Shown: in pieces, positions 10,410 through 19,769 of the stretch
Position numbering within the stretch: position 1 is the first letter of the stretch
Layout of the letters: every line of letters starts with the position of its first letter
DNA from: Aureimonas ureilytica
GTDB taxonomy: Bacteria; Pseudomonadota; Alphaproteobacteria; Rhizobiales; Rhizobiaceae
Assembly (NCBI RefSeq): GCF_001475935.1
Contig: NZ_LDQA01000009.1
Location: forward strand, 62,001-126,000
Direction of reading: 5' to 3'
Length of the DNA: 64,000 nucleotides
Notes under the pieces: generated by a model
What the model was told of the DNA's origin: nothing
The model's input: the letters and a program-made list of their open reading frames with translations, nothing else
The model's database searches: none
Position numbers and translations under genes: made by a program

Positions 10410-11321
10410 ATGAACGCCGCGCTTTTTCTCTCCACCGTCCTGATCTGGGGCACGACCTGGATCGCCATCGCCTTTCAGGTCGGGCCGGTGCCCGTGCCGG
10501 TCTCCGTCTTCTATCGCTTCGCGCTGGCCGGGCTCATCCTTCTGGCCGTCTTGGCCGCCATGCGCAGGCTGACGATCCCCAAGCGGCGCGATCAGCCCTT
10601 CGTCCTCCTCCAAGCGCTTTGCCTCTTCAGCTGCAATTTCCTCTGCTTCTACAAGGCGGCGGCTTACGTGCCCTCGGGGCTGATCTCGGTGATCTTCTCG
10701 CTGGCGACGGTCTATAACGCCGTGAACGCGCGGCTCTTCTTCGGTGACCCGATCACGCCCCGTGCGCTGCTCGCGGCGGGTCTCGGCGCATCCGGCCTTC
10801 TCGTCCTGTTCGGGCCGGACATTTTCGTGAGCTTCGATGCCGAGACGTTGAAGGGCGTCGGCCTCGCCGCCCTCGGCACGCTGTTCTTCTCCTTCGGCAA
10901 TATGGTGTCGCGGCGAAACAGCGCGGCGGGCCTTGCCCCGGTCACCGCCAATGCCTGGGGCATGACCTATGGCGCGCTGATCCTGCTTGCCCTCGTGGCT
11001 CTGACGGGCACCCCGCTCATCGCCCCCCCAAGCGGCCGCTATGTCGCGGCGCTGGCCTATCTCGCCGTGATCGGCTCGGTGATCGGCTTCACGACCTATC
11101 TCATGCTGGTCGCGCGCATCGGCTCGGCGCGGGCGGCCTATGCCACCGTCTTGTTTCCGATCGTCGCGCTGACGCTCTCCAGCGTCTTCGAGTCCTATCA
11201 CTGGACGCTGACGAGCCTGATCGGCCTCGCGCTGACGCTCGCCGGCAATGCCGTGATCTTCTCCGGGCCGAAGGTTTCCGCGCCCGTTTCGCCCCCTTCA
11301 CCTCGGGTAAAACTCGCTTGA
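10410..11321 (+). CDS. EamA/DMT-family membrane transporter
   Basis: A 303-residue inner-membrane protein with ten predicted hydrophobic helices in two five-helix halves, the mark of the drug/metabolite transporter superfamily. The start FLSTVLIWGTTWIAIAFQ is the canonical first EamA helix. Members usually export metabolites or amino acids. GGAGACGC precedes the ATG. The divergent AraC regulator is the obvious candidate controller. The substrate is unknown. Confidence 0.85.
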   Translation: MNAALFLSTVLIWGTTWIAIAFQVGPVPVPVSVFYRFALAGLILLAVLAAMRRLTIPKRRDQPFVLLQALCLFSCNFLCFYKAAAYVPSGLISVIFSLATVYNAVNARLFFGDPITPRALLAAGLGASGLLVLFGPDIFVSFDAETLKGVGLAALGTLFFSFGNMVSRRNSAAGLAPVTANAWGMTYGALILLALVALTGTPLIAPPSGRYVAALAYLAVIGSVIGFTTYLMLVARIGSARAAYATVLFPIVALTLSSVFESYHWTLTSLIGLALTLAGNAVIFSGPKVSAPVSPPSPRVKLA

Positions 11322-11464
11322 TGGAGCCTGTGACGCTTCGGCCACGCCTGTGGAAAAACCGGAGCGTCAGCCCCAATCCAGCCCAGACTGTTTTCTAGCG
11401 CATTCCGAACGATCCTGACGGGCGCCCGTAGAATGGCCCCGACCATCGGAAGGCTGGAATTTCC

Positions 11465-12127
11465 ATGAAGAAGCTTCTCCTCGTGCTCGCCGCCGGCTCC
11501 CTCCTCGCCGGCTGCACCACCGATCCCTATACCGGCGAGCAGAAGCTCTCCAACACGGCCGGGGGTCTGGGCATCGGCGCCGGCGCCGGCGCGCTCGGCG
11601 GCTATCTCGTCGGCCGCGCGACAGGCACCGATCCCGGCCGCGCCGCGCTGATCGGGGCCGGCATCGGCGCCATCGGCGGCGGCGGCATCGGCGCCTATAT
11701 GGACCGCCAGGAGGCGGACCTGCGCGCCCAGCTCCAGGGCACCGGCGTCTCGGTCACGCGCAATGGCGACCAGATCATCCTCAACATGCCCTCCAACATC
11801 ACCTTCGACACGAACCAGGATCAGGTGCGCTCGCAGTTCTACCCGACGCTTCAGTCGGTCGCGATCGTGCTCAACAAGTATGATCAGTCGATCGTGGATG
11901 TGGCCGGCAACACGGACAATGTCGGCAATCAGAGCTACAATTTCGCCCTGTCGCAGCGCCGCGCCGGCTCGGTCGCGCAGTTCCTCCAGAGCCAGGGCGT
12001 CAACCCGCGCCGCTTGAACGTGCAGGGCTACGGCATGTCGCGCCCGGTCGCCTCCAACCAGACGGAAGCGGGCCGCGCCCAGAACCGCCGCGTCGAAATC
12101 TCCATCTCGCCGCTGCGCGCAGGCTAA
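11465..12127 (+). CDS. OmpA-family lipoprotein with glycine-zipper segment
   Basis: A 220-residue envelope protein. The N-terminus is a lipoprotein signal with lipobox LLAGC (Cys17). Residues 32-80 form a glycine-rich, zipper-like stretch (GIGAGAGALGGYLVG, GAGIGAIGGGGIGAY). Residues about 105-218 are an OmpA C-terminal peptidoglycan-binding domain (ITFDTNQ ... NLALSQRRA-type YNFALSQRRAGSV ... GYGMSRPVASNQTEAGRAQNRRVEI). It probably tethers the outer membrane to peptidoglycan, as YiaD-type proteins do. A terminator follows. Confidence 0.92.
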   Translation: MKKLLLVLAAGSLLAGCTTDPYTGEQKLSNTAGGLGIGAGAGALGGYLVGRATGTDPGRAALIGAGIGAIGGGGIGAYMDRQEADLRAQLQGTGVSVTRNGDQIILNMPSNITFDTNQDQVRSQFYPTLQSVAIVLNKYDQSIVDVAGNTDNVGNQSYNFALSQRRAGSVAQFLQSQGVNPRRLNVQGYGMSRPVASNQTEAGRAQNRRVEISISPLRAG

Positions 12128-12178
12128 GCCCAGGTCTCGGCCTCGCGCGGACAAATCCGCCCGCTGCTTCGATCCCAA

Positions 12179-12206
12179 GGGCCGTCCGTCCGGGCGGCCC
12201 TTTTTT
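12179..12206 (+). terminator. Rho-independent terminator after the OmpA-like gene
   Basis: GGGCCGTCCG (12179-12188) pairs with CGGGCGGCCC (12191-12200) with one G-T pair, and TTTTTT follows. It closes the lipoprotein gene before the convergent MBL gene. Confidence 0.88.
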
Positions 12207-12223
12207 CATGCGCGCGTCAGGCG

Positions 12224-13069
12224 TCAAAGGGCCGTTCGCCGCGCCTCGGGCGGCGCGATCGCGTCGAACCGATCGGCCAGTTGGTCCAGCGCCTCGCGCA
12301 TCGCAGCGCCTGCCAGCGCCCGCCCATGGCCGGTGACGATCAGCTCCGGCCGCAGCGCCGCGATCTTGCGCACCGAGTCCCGCGCGGCCGTCCAGTCCGG
12401 CGTGAAGTAGCGCGGCGGCCCGTGCATCTCGAGCGCCTGCACCGCCACCTCATAGGCCGATTCCTGCCCTGTCGAAATCACGGCATCGCCCGCGATCAGC
12501 GTCCGGTCCTCGTCGCGGAAGAGCGAGACATGGCCGGGCGTATGACCCGGCGTATGGAGCCAGCGCCAGCCCGGCAGAGTGGGCACGCTGCCATCATCCG
12601 GCAACAAACGAAGATGGCGAGAGACGTCGACCGGCGAGCGCGGGAAGAGCGGCGCGAGCTTCGGCATGATCCCGCCATCGGCGCTCGTATCCGACGGCGG
12701 ATAGCTTTCGCGCCCGGTCAGGAACGGCGCTTCGAGCGGATGGGCGAAGACCGGCGCGTCCCATTCGGCGGCCAGATCCTCCAGCGCACCGATATGGTCG
12801 AAATGGCCGTGGGTCTGGAGGATGGCGGCGGGCCGCGCGCCCTCGCCGAAGCGCGCGGCGGCGGCCTCCTTGATCTGCCCCTTGGTGCCGATGATGCCGC
12901 AATCGATCAGCACCCAGGCTCGGTCGCCCGCCTCGGGCAGGCCGACAAAGGCGACATTGACGAGGATGGTTCTGAGATAGGCGAGGTCGGGGCGCACCTC
13001 ACGCACGTCGTTCGCCAGCACCCGTTCGGGCGCGCGCGCTTCCTCGCCAAGCGGTATCTGGACGGCCAT
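12224..13069 (-). CDS. MBL-fold metallo-hydrolase
   Basis: A 281-residue metallo-beta-lactamase-fold enzyme with the metal motif H87-G-H89-F-D91-H92, a second His in the HTPGHTPGH segment, the bridging GDAV Asp and a C-terminal TGHGRA His. The pattern suits a glyoxalase II-like or lactonase-like hydrolase in the cytoplasm. No signal peptide is seen. It stands between the OmpA-like gene (convergent) and the MFS gene. The substrate is not deducible. Confidence 0.88.
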   Translation of the reverse strand: MAVQIPLGEEARAPERVLANDVREVRPDLAYLRTILVNVAFVGLPEAGDRAWVLIDCGIIGTKGQIKEAAAARFGEGARPAAILQTHGHFDHIGALEDLAAEWDAPVFAHPLEAPFLTGRESYPPSDTSADGGIMPKLAPLFPRSPVDVSRHLRLLPDDGSVPTLPGWRWLHTPGHTPGHVSLFRDEDRTLIAGDAVISTGQESAYEVAVQALEMHGPPRYFTPDWTAARDSVRKIAALRPELIVTGHGRALAGAAMREALDQLADRFDAIAPPEARRTAL

Positions 13070-13174
13070 GCCGGGTCTCTCCGTTCGAGGGATGACCCCG
13101 GCGCAACGAGAGCGGCCGCCCCTTTGCTCCCGCCCTTGGCCGGCTGATCTCTCAGCCGGCCAAGCGATGGAGGC

Positions 13175-14395
13175 TCAAGCCTCCATGGTCCCGCGCTTGT
13201 CGGCGCGGTGGCTGATGATCGCGATGAGGCACGCGAGGCCGGCCAGAATGGCCGAGGCCACCGGCAGCATGGCGTAGGAAATGCCGTAGGCGATCAGCAT
13301 GGCGCCGATCCAGGCGCCGAACGCGTTGCCGAGGTTGAAGGCGCTCTGGTTCACGGTGGAGGCGAGATTGCGCGCGCCCTTCGCCGTCGCCACAATGCGC
13401 ATCTGGATGGGCGAGGCCAGCCCGAAGACCAGCGCGCCCCAGATCAGAAGCAGCGTCAGCATGGGCACCGTGTCGGCCGCCCAGAAATGCATGGCGACGA
13501 GAACGAGGCTCATGGCGGCGAACATGCCGATAATGGCAGGCATCAGCTTCCAGTCGCCCAGCCGCGCGCCGATGACATTGCCGAAGGTCATGCCGACGCC
13601 GAAGATCAGGAGGAGATAGGGCACGCGCTCGGGCGCGATGCCCGTCACCTCCGAGAGAAGCGGCGAGATATAGGTGTAGAGCGTGAAGAGCGCGCTGGAG
13701 GCGAGCACGCTGAGGCTCATGGCCATCAGCACCGGCCCCCGGCCGAGCGCGCGCAGTTCGTCCTTGAAGCGCACGCCGGAGCGCGGATGGCTTTGCGGGG
13801 CGAAGAGGAAAAGCGCCAGCGAGGTGAGAAGAGCCAGCGCCGTCACAATGAAGAAGGGCGCGCGCCAGCCATATTCCTGGCCGATGAACGTGCCGAGCGG
13901 CACACCGAAGACATTGGCAAGCGTCATGCCGACGAACATCATGGCGATGGCCTGCGCCTCGCGCCCCGGCCGGGCGATCTCGGTGGCCAGCACCGCGCCG
14001 ATGCCGAAGAAGGTGCCATGCGCCAGCGCCGTGAAGACGCGCGCGGCCATGAGCAGGCCATAGGTCGGGCTGAGCGCGCAGGCGAGATTGCCGATCACGA
14101 AGACCATCGACAGGAGGATCAGCGCCCGCCGCCGCTCCCAGCGTGAGGTGAGAACAGCGAGCAGCGGCGCGCCGAAGACGACGCCGAGCGCATAGCCCGT
14201 GACCAGAAGTCCCGCCTGCGGGATGGTCACCTTGAGATCGTCCGCCATGTTGGGCAGGAGGCCCATGATGCCGAACTCGCCGCAGCCGATGGTGAAGGAG
14301 CCGAGCGAAAGGGCGGCGAGCGTCAGGCCCGCGCGCGGCGCGGGAGAAGCCGCCGCGCCGCCCTCCCGCACGGAGGAGGGAACGGAAAGGTCCAT
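13175..14395 (-). CDS. MFS transporter (DHA1/AraJ-like efflux type)
   Basis: A 406-residue, twelve-helix major facilitator protein. The first helix LAALSLGSFTIGCGEFGIMGLLP and the loop ARVFTALAHGTFFGIGA are typical of the DHA1 drug/arabinose exporter group (AraJ, PbuE, YdhP). The ATG at 14395 follows AGGCGG; upstream in-frame starts add a polar tail with no family support. It probably exports small molecules with proton exchange. A parS site lies 204 bp upstream. Confidence 0.86.
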   Translation of the reverse strand: MDLSVPSSVREGGAAASPAPRAGLTLAALSLGSFTIGCGEFGIMGLLPNMADDLKVTIPQAGLLVTGYALGVVFGAPLLAVLTSRWERRRALILLSMVFVIGNLACALSPTYGLLMAARVFTALAHGTFFGIGAVLATEIARPGREAQAIAMMFVGMTLANVFGVPLGTFIGQEYGWRAPFFIVTALALLTSLALFLFAPQSHPRSGVRFKDELRALGRGPVLMAMSLSVLASSALFTLYTYISPLLSEVTGIAPERVPYLLLIFGVGMTFGNVIGARLGDWKLMPAIIGMFAAMSLVLVAMHFWAADTVPMLTLLLIWGALVFGLASPIQMRIVATAKGARNLASTVNQSAFNLGNAFGAWIGAMLIAYGISYAMLPVASAILAGLACLIAIISHRADKRGTMEA

Positions 14396-14598
14396 GAAAT
14401 GCCGCCTGATAGGGTTCGCGTCTCTCAGCGACACCATGGCGTCGCCGCCATCACTACCCCGAAAATTGCAAGCCTGCCATGCAGATAGGACGTGGCGGAG
14501 CTGAAACTTCGCCAACCTTATCAAAGAGGCGATATGAGCACCGTTGGAGCGAAGCCGGAGAACGGAGCACCCACGCCTGCGGCAATCCGTCGCCCCAC

Positions 14599-14614
14599 TG
14601 TTTCACGTGAAACC
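14599..14614. promoter_or_regulatory. parS centromere-like site (ParB binding), site 1
   Basis: TGTTTCACGTGAAACC matches the widely conserved bacterial parS 16-mer TGTTTCACGTGAAACA at 15 of 16 positions, with the inner 14 bp fully palindromic. It lies in the gap between two minus-strand genes. ParB spreads from such sites to drive origin segregation. A second site is at 35549. Confidence 0.85.
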
Positions 14615-14663
14615 CTTCGCGGCGGGCGCGGCGCGAGGATGTCGCCCCGCGCCGCGCCTGATA

Positions 14664-15518
14664 TCATGCAGCCTGCCGCAACGCTTCCGCCACACTGGCG
14701 GAGAGCGGCGTGGTCGGGCGGCCGATCAGGCGCGACAAGGCGCGCCCGTCATCGAACAGCGCACCCTCTGCCGCCTTAGCGTCGTAGCTCGCGAAAGCCT
14801 CTGCCATCGCGGCAGGCAGCCCCGCGCCGGTCAGGGCGCCGGCGTAATCGGCCTCCGGCATGTCGATATAGGGAATGCTGCGCCCCGACTGGCGGGACAG
14901 CTCGGCCGCGAGGTCGGCCAGCGTATAGGCTTCGTCGCCGGCCAGTTCATAGATCTGCCCTTGGTGGCCGCTTTCGGTCAGCACCACGGCCGCCGCCTCG
15001 GCATAATCCTGCCGCGCCGCCGAAGAAATGCGCCCCTCGCCCGCGCTGCCGATGAAGGCGCCATGCGCCAGCGCCGGGGGCACGGAGGCCATGTAGTTTT
15101 CGGTGTACCAGCCATTGCGTAGGATCGTGTGGGGGAGGCCGGAATCCCGCAGCGCCGCTTCCGTCGCCAGATGCTCGGCCGCCAGGGACAGGGCCGAGCG
15201 GTCGGCATGGAGTAGGCTCGTATAGACGATATGGCCGACGCCGGCCGCCTCGGCCGCCGCGATCACCGCGCGATGCTGCGCCTCGCGCTGGCCAACCTCG
15301 CTGGAGGAAATCAGCAGCAGCGTGGACACGCCCGCCAGCGCCGGGGCCAGCGTCGCCGGGTCGCTGTAGTCGAAGCGGCGCGCCTCGATGCCGGCCTCTG
15401 TCAGCTTCTCGGGCGAGCGCGCGAGGGCGAGCACCGTCTGGTTCGGGCGGCGGGCGGCGAGGTCTTGAAGGACGAGACGTCCGAGCGCGCCGGTGGCGCC
15501 GGTGATGGCAATGCTCAC
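14664..15518 (-). CDS. NAD(P)H-binding oxidoreductase, NmrA/QorB-like
   Basis: A 284-residue protein with an N-terminal Rossmann motif (SIAITGATGALGRLVLQDL) and the NmrA-like substrate half (LRNGWYTENYM). It resembles E. coli QorB (YtfG), an NAD(P)H:quinone reductase. The GTG at 15518 is preferred because AAGGAG lies 7 bp upstream; the ORF could start 30 bp earlier without a ribosome site. It is divergent from an HxlR regulator, the same arrangement as E. coli ytfG-ytfH, which supports a redox- or quinone-response role. Confidence 0.85.
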   Translation of the reverse strand: MSIAITGATGALGRLVLQDLAARRPNQTVLALARSPEKLTEAGIEARRFDYSDPATLAPALAGVSTLLLISSSEVGQREAQHRAVIAAAEAAGVGHIVYTSLLHADRSALSLAAEHLATEAALRDSGLPHTILRNGWYTENYMASVPPALAHGAFIGSAGEGRISSAARQDYAEAAAVVLTESGHQGQIYELAGDEAYTLADLAAELSRQSGRSIPYIDMPEADYAGALTGAGLPAAMAEAFASYDAKAAEGALFDDGRALSRLIGRPTTPLSASVAEALRQAA

Positions 15519-15563
15519 GATCAATCTCCTTGCTGGATCGATCGCCAAGACCTAAACAGGATG

Positions 15564-15578
15564 CTTACGAAAGATAAG
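15564..15578. promoter_or_regulatory. Candidate HxlR operator in the divergent promoter
   Basis: CTTA-CGAAAGA-TAAG is an inverted repeat in the 79-bp space between the oxidoreductase and the HxlR gene. Its location would let the regulator control both promoters. Half-sites are short, so the call is tentative. Confidence 0.35.
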
Positions 15579-15597
15579 TACGCACAAAAAGGTTCGT

Positions 15598-16002
15598 ATG
15601 GAAATTTCCTCCGAGGTCGGCTCCACCCTGTCCGACAGGATCAGGCGCGGCGATGTCTTGGCCGCCGCCTGCCCGTCCCGCGCGGTGCTCCGTCATCTCA
15701 CCAGCCAATGGGGCGTTCTGATTCTGATCGTTCTGGAAGAAGGTACGTTCCGGTTTAGCACCCTGCGCCGCCGGATCGACGGGGTGAGCGAGCGGATGCT
15801 GGCCCAGACCCTAAAGGCGCTGGAAGGCGACGGCCTGGTGCGCCGCACGTCCTTCGACACGGTGCCCCCGCATGTCGAATATTCGCTGACGGATCTGGGC
15901 CGTCAGGCCGCCCGGCGCGTTCGCGATCTGGTGGATTGGGTGGAAACCAGTCTGCCCGCGATCCTCGACGCGCGGGATGAGGCGGGTCGGCGAAGCGCCT
16001 AG
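15598..16002 (+). CDS. HxlR-family transcriptional regulator
   Basis: A 134-residue winged-helix regulator of the HxlR family ([47 protein letters not shown]). It has a Cys25 in the ACPSR stretch just before the domain, the position used by thiol- and quinone-sensing relatives such as QorR and HypR. AAAGG precedes the ATG. The divergent QorB-like gene is the probable target. Its 3' end overlaps the convergent proline-racemase-family gene by 4 bp. Confidence 0.87.
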   Translation: MEISSEVGSTLSDRIRRGDVLAAACPSRAVLRHLTSQWGVLILIVLEEGTFRFSTLRRRIDGVSERMLAQTLKALEGDGLVRRTSFDTVPPHVEYSLTDLGRQAARRVRDLVDWVETSLPAILDARDEAGRRSA

Positions 16003-17027
16003 CGCGCGCCCCACGTATCCGTCAGGCGATAGCCTTCCGGCCAGGGGTCGGCGGGGTCGAGCATGTGCTGGTGGATGCCGGTGATCCAGCCGCGCCCGGA
16101 AATCTCCGGCCGGATGGCGGGTCGGCCGCCCACTTGTGCCGGACCCAGAATGCGGCCCGTGAAGGTCGAGCCGATCAGCGACACGGCGGTGAGGCTATCC
16201 GCTTCCGTCATTTCTCCCCGCGCGTGGAGCACGGCCATGCGCGCCGAGAGCGCGGTGCCGGTGGGCGAGCGATCCACCTTGCCGGGTCGGATGGCGACCG
16301 CCGCGCCCGCGCGCAGGCCCTCCGCCGTCCGCTCCACGCGCCCGGCAAAGAGGCAGAAGGAGAAATGCCGCCAGTCCGGGTTCTCCGGGTGGTGGAAGCC
16401 AAGCTGCTCGTCGGCAGCCTTTGTGATGCGCACGCCGAGCCGCGCGATCTCATGCGCCTCCTCGGGCACCAGCTTGAAACCCAGGGCCTCGGCATCCACG
16501 ATCACGAAACTGTCGCCGCCATAGGCGGTATCGACGCGGAGGGGCCCAACGCCCGGCACGTCGAGCGAAGCGTCCAGCTTGTCGGCGAAGCTCGGCAGAT
16601 TTTCCACGAAGATGCGCTGCGCCCTGCCGTCCCGGCATTCGGCGCGCACCGGCACGAGCCCGCCCGGCGCTTCCAGAGTGAGCCGGGTTTCGGGCTCGGT
16701 CATGGGAATGATGCCGCCGTCGAGCAGCACAGTCGCCACGCAGATCGAGTTGGAACCCGACATGGGCGGCGTGTCCTCCGGCTCCATGATGATGAAGGCC
16801 GCGTCCGCCTTCGGGTTCTTCGGGGGAACGAGCAGGTTCACATGGCGGAAGACGCCGCCGCGCGGCTCGTTCAGCACGAAATTGCGCAAGCTGTTGTCGC
16901 TGGCGATGAAGCGGCTCTGCGCCCAGAGCGTGTCGCCCGGCGGGGGGGCGACGCCGCCGACGATCACGTCGCCGACCTCTCCTTCGGCATGGGCCGAGAT
17001 GACGTGAACCGTCTTGATGCTGCGCAT
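15999..17027 (-). CDS. Proline racemase-family enzyme, probable trans-3-hydroxy-L-proline dehydratase
   Basis: A 342-residue member of the proline racemase superfamily. In racemases and epimerases two Cys act as acid/base. Here the first position is Ser90 ([12 protein letters not shown]) and the second is Thr256 ([12 protein letters not shown]). Thr at the second site is the mark of trans-3-hydroxy-L-proline dehydratases, which form pyrroline-2-carboxylate; the Ser at the first site is a variant whose chemistry I cannot settle. GGAGGA lies 8 bp before the ATG at 17027. It sits 13 bp after aconitase X, in an operon with a true 4-hydroxyproline epimerase, and a pyrroline-2-carboxylate reductase is nearby. 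Confidence 0.85.
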   Translation of the reverse strand: MRSIKTVHVISAHAEGEVGDVIVGGVAPPPGDTLWAQSRFIASDNSLRNFVLNEPRGGVFRHVNLLVPPKNPKADAAFIIMEPEDTPPMSGSNSICVATVLLDGGIIPMTEPETRLTLEAPGGLVPVRAECRDGRAQRIFVENLPSFADKLDASLDVPGVGPLRVDTAYGGDSFVIVDAEALGFKLVPEEAHEIARLGVRITKAADEQLGFHHPENPDWRHFSFCLFAGRVERTAEGLRAGAAVAIRPGKVDRSPTGTALSARMAVLHARGEMTEADSLTAVSLIGSTFTGRILGPAQVGGRPAIRPEISGRGWITGIHQHMLDPADPWPEGYRLTDTWGAR

Positions 17028-17040
17028 CGTGTATTCCTCC

Positions 17041-18726
17041 TCAGCCGAGCCAGACCGGCAGGCGCGGCAGGGCACGGCCCGTCAGCGCGGCTTCGACGCA
17101 ATCCTCCAGCGTGCCGAGCCGCACCGTGCAGCCCGAGAGACCCGGCCCGTAATGGGCGTATTTGCCGGAATCCGTCAGCACCACCTTGGCCCGCTCGGGA
17201 AAGACCGGCCGCGAGATCGAGCACCAGCAGAGATCGGGCAGGACCTCGACGCCGCTCGATGCGAGCCGCGCCAGCGTGCCGTCCGCACGGGCGGCCGCGA
17301 TCGTGTCGCGCCCGGCCGTGACGATCACCGACACGCCGTCCGCGCGATGTCGCCCGTCCAGCGCCTCGGCGAGGGCGCGGCATTCCGCGAGCGAGGCATG
17401 AGGGCTGCCGAGGGCGACGAGATCGATTTTCGCCGGGCCGCCGTTCAGGCGCTCCCAGGCTGTCGCCAGATCGGCGCGGGTGATGGTGACGTGATCGGCC
17501 TCGGGCAGCGCCGTGCCGGCGGCCTCGGGCGTCACGCCTTCCACATGCAGCATCGGCGCGGCCGAGGTTGTGCCGAAGGCCGCGCAAAGCGCCTTCAGAT
17601 CATCCGGCGTCGGCGCGAGCGCGGCGAGGCCTGTCAGGAGCGGAATGCGATCGGGCGAGGCGAGCCCCGCGAGATAGCCGACCACGGGCCAGAAGGCTCC
17701 GTTTGCCCCATCCGGCGCTTCGATATGAAGCACACGGCGAGCGCGGCGATGCTCCCCGAGATAGACACCCGAGAGCGGCGCGCGGCCGGTCAGCGCGATG
17801 CAGAGGTCGAGAAAGTCCGGGTGCTTGGCCGTGCGCGCACCGAGCACCGAGTTGGCATAGATCACGGCGTTGGATTCCGACCAGCCGATGGCTTCGCCCT
17901 TCTCCGGCGCGTCGGGGAGCAGATAGGGCGCGCAGGTGAAGCTCGCTCTGGCACCCATGCGCACATAGGCGTCGGCGAGGCGCGCGGCGGGCGAGCCGAA
18001 GGCATCGGGCACGCCCTGCCGCTGCCAGTTCTCGCGGTCCACCGAAATGGCGTTCATCGTGGTGGGGATGGCGACGCGCGCGCCGAGCGCTTCCATCTTT
18101 TCGGCAAAGGTCAGGTTGGCGGGGCTGGCATAGATGCAGCCATCGATATGGGCGCGCGAGACATTCGTGAGCGCCTCGGCCCCCTGCTGGCGCGCCACCG
18201 CGCAAAGGATGCGCATGGCCTGCCGCGCCGCCTCACCCCGCTCGCCGGCCAAGCAGGATCGGTCATGGTCGCTGAGGGTGAGGTCCGTGGCGGACAGAGG
18301 CTCGACCGCAAGGCGAAGCCCCTCGGCCTCGATGCCCTCCGGCCCGAGCCGCGCGCACGGGGTTTGTGCCAGAGCCGCGAAATCGGCCTCGGACAGGCGG
18401 AACACCGGTAGCGATCGGCCGAACAGTTCGCCGGCCACCAGCGCGCCCAGCGTCAGCACGTCCTCCGGCCCGGAAAACACCAGCGCCGCCGGGGCGCGCC
18501 CTTCCAGCACGAGATCGAGAAGCACGCCGGAGCCGGTGCAGGAGCCCCGGCTGGTCGGCATCATCAGGACCGCGCCAGACACTGAGGCGCCATGGGCGGG
18601 ATGATGGACGTCGATGATGCGGCCCGTCGCCGGGTCCACCCCGCCCCAGAAGCTCAAAGGCTCGGAGAGCGCCAGGATCGGGCCGTCCGCCCGGCCGTCC
18701 AGGATGGCGAGGGCCGCGCCGCTCAT
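17041..18726 (-). CDS. Aconitase X (AcnX), probable cis-3-hydroxy-L-proline dehydratase
   Basis: A 561-residue fused aconitase X: the small swivelling domain is N-terminal (about 1-115; [26 protein letters not shown]) and the large catalytic domain follows (about 120-561; [32 protein letters not shown]). Bacterial fused AcnX enzymes dehydrate cis-3-hydroxy-L-proline to pyrroline-2-carboxylate using an iron-sulfur cluster; archaeal relatives act in the mevalonate pathway. The ATG at 18726 overlaps the upstream epimerase stop by 4 bp. Its place between two hydroxyproline enzymes supports this substrate. Confidence 0.88.
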   Translation of the reverse strand: MSGAALAILDGRADGPILALSEPLSFWGGVDPATGRIIDVHHPAHGASVSGAVLMMPTSRGSCTGSGVLLDLVLEGRAPAALVFSGPEDVLTLGALVAGELFGRSLPVFRLSEADFAALAQTPCARLGPEGIEAEGLRLAVEPLSATDLTLSDHDRSCLAGERGEAARQAMRILCAVARQQGAEALTNVSRAHIDGCIYASPANLTFAEKMEALGARVAIPTTMNAISVDRENWQRQGVPDAFGSPAARLADAYVRMGARASFTCAPYLLPDAPEKGEAIGWSESNAVIYANSVLGARTAKHPDFLDLCIALTGRAPLSGVYLGEHRRARRVLHIEAPDGANGAFWPVVGYLAGLASPDRIPLLTGLAALAPTPDDLKALCAAFGTTSAAPMLHVEGVTPEAAGTALPEADHVTITRADLATAWERLNGGPAKIDLVALGSPHASLAECRALAEALDGRHRADGVSVIVTAGRDTIAAARADGTLARLASSGVEVLPDLCWCSISRPVFPERAKVVLTDSGKYAHYGPGLSGCTVRLGTLEDCVEAALTGRALPRLPVWLG

Positions 18727-19724
18727 TTCACCACGAAGCCATGCGCGAACGGATCGCGATCGTCGATGAAGATCGTGTTGATGCCCGTCTGGCGCGCCCA
18801 ACCGGCGATGGAGGGGATGATGGCCGGACGGTTCGCCACGCTCACCGCCGCCTCGACGCGGCCCTTGAAGAGCGAGCCGATGATGGATTCGTGGACGAAC
18901 TCGTCGCCGACCTGAAGCTTGCCCTTGGCCGCCAGCTGCGCCATGCGGGCCGAGGTGCCGGTGCCGCACGGTGAGCGGTCGATCGCCTTTTCACCGTAGA
19001 ACACGGCGTTGCGCGCATGCGCGCCCTCGACCGTCGGCACGCCCGTCCACTGGATATGGCTGAGGCCCTGGATCTCCGGGTGCTCGGGATGGACGAACTC
19101 ATACTTGGCATTGAGCGCGGCGCGGAGCTTGGGCGAGAAGCCGACCAGCTCGCCGGCCGTAAAATCGGCCATGTCCCGGAAATTCTTCTGCGGCTCGACG
19201 ATGGCGTAGAAATTGCCGCCATAGGCGACATCCACCACGATCTCGCCCAGCCCCTCGACCTCGGCCGTGAGCCCTTCAGCATAGAGAAAGCCCGGCACGT
19301 TGGTGAGGCGCACTTCTTCCACGAAGCGGCCTTCCTGGCGGTAGGTGATATCCACCTTGCCGGCGGGCGCGTCGATGGAGAGCTTGCCGGGCTCGCGCGG
19401 CTGGATCAGCCCGTTCTCGATCGCCATGGTGATCGTGCCGATCGTGCCATGGCCGCACATGGGCAGGCACCCGGACGTCTCGATGAAGAGCACGGCGACG
19501 TCGCAATCGGGCCGCGTCGGCGGGTAGAGGATCGAGCCCGACATCATGTCGTGGCCGCGTGGCTCGAACATCAGCCCGGTGCGAATCCAGTCGAACTCGG
19601 CCAGGAAATGCGCGCGCTTCTCCAGCATGGTCTCGCCATTGAGAAGCGGACCGCCGCCCGACACGAGGCGGACGGGATTGCCGCAGGTGTGACCGTCGAG
19701 ACAGGAAAACGTATGGTTGGCCAT
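18723..19724 (-). CDS. hypRE: 4-hydroxyproline 2-epimerase
   Basis: Interconverts trans-4-hydroxy-L-proline and cis-4-hydroxy-D-proline, the first step of hydroxyproline catabolism. The 333-residue product has both catalytic Cys of the family: C90 in MCGHGTIG and C253 in [12 protein letters not shown]. The N-terminus [12 protein letters not shown] is typical of hydroxyproline epimerases. The next gene upstream is the D-amino acid oxidoreductase that would use its product. The symbol follows Sinorhizobium usage; lhpA is used in Pseudomonas. Confidence 0.93.
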   Translation of the reverse strand: MANHTFSCLDGHTCGNPVRLVSGGGPLLNGETMLEKRAHFLAEFDWIRTGLMFEPRGHDMMSGSILYPPTRPDCDVAVLFIETSGCLPMCGHGTIGTITMAIENGLIQPREPGKLSIDAPAGKVDITYRQEGRFVEEVRLTNVPGFLYAEGLTAEVEGLGEIVVDVAYGGNFYAIVEPQKNFRDMADFTAGELVGFSPKLRAALNAKYEFVHPEHPEIQGLSHIQWTGVPTVEGAHARNAVFYGEKAIDRSPCGTGTSARMAQLAAKGKLQVGDEFVHESIIGSLFKGRVEAAVSVANRPAIIPSIAGWARQTGINTIFIDDRDPFAHGFVVK

Positions 19725-19769
19725 GGGCCGGACCTCAATCGATAATGTGTCGGGCGCGCCGCGCGCGGA

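Noticed and set aside
10020-11201. N-terminal extension of the AraC gene
   Set aside because: It runs antisense through the EamA gene and is highly polar without domain similarity.
11332-11368. Stem GACGCTTCGG/CCGGAGCGTC as a terminator after the EamA gene
   Set aside because: The loop is 17 nt and no T tract follows, so termination is not supported.
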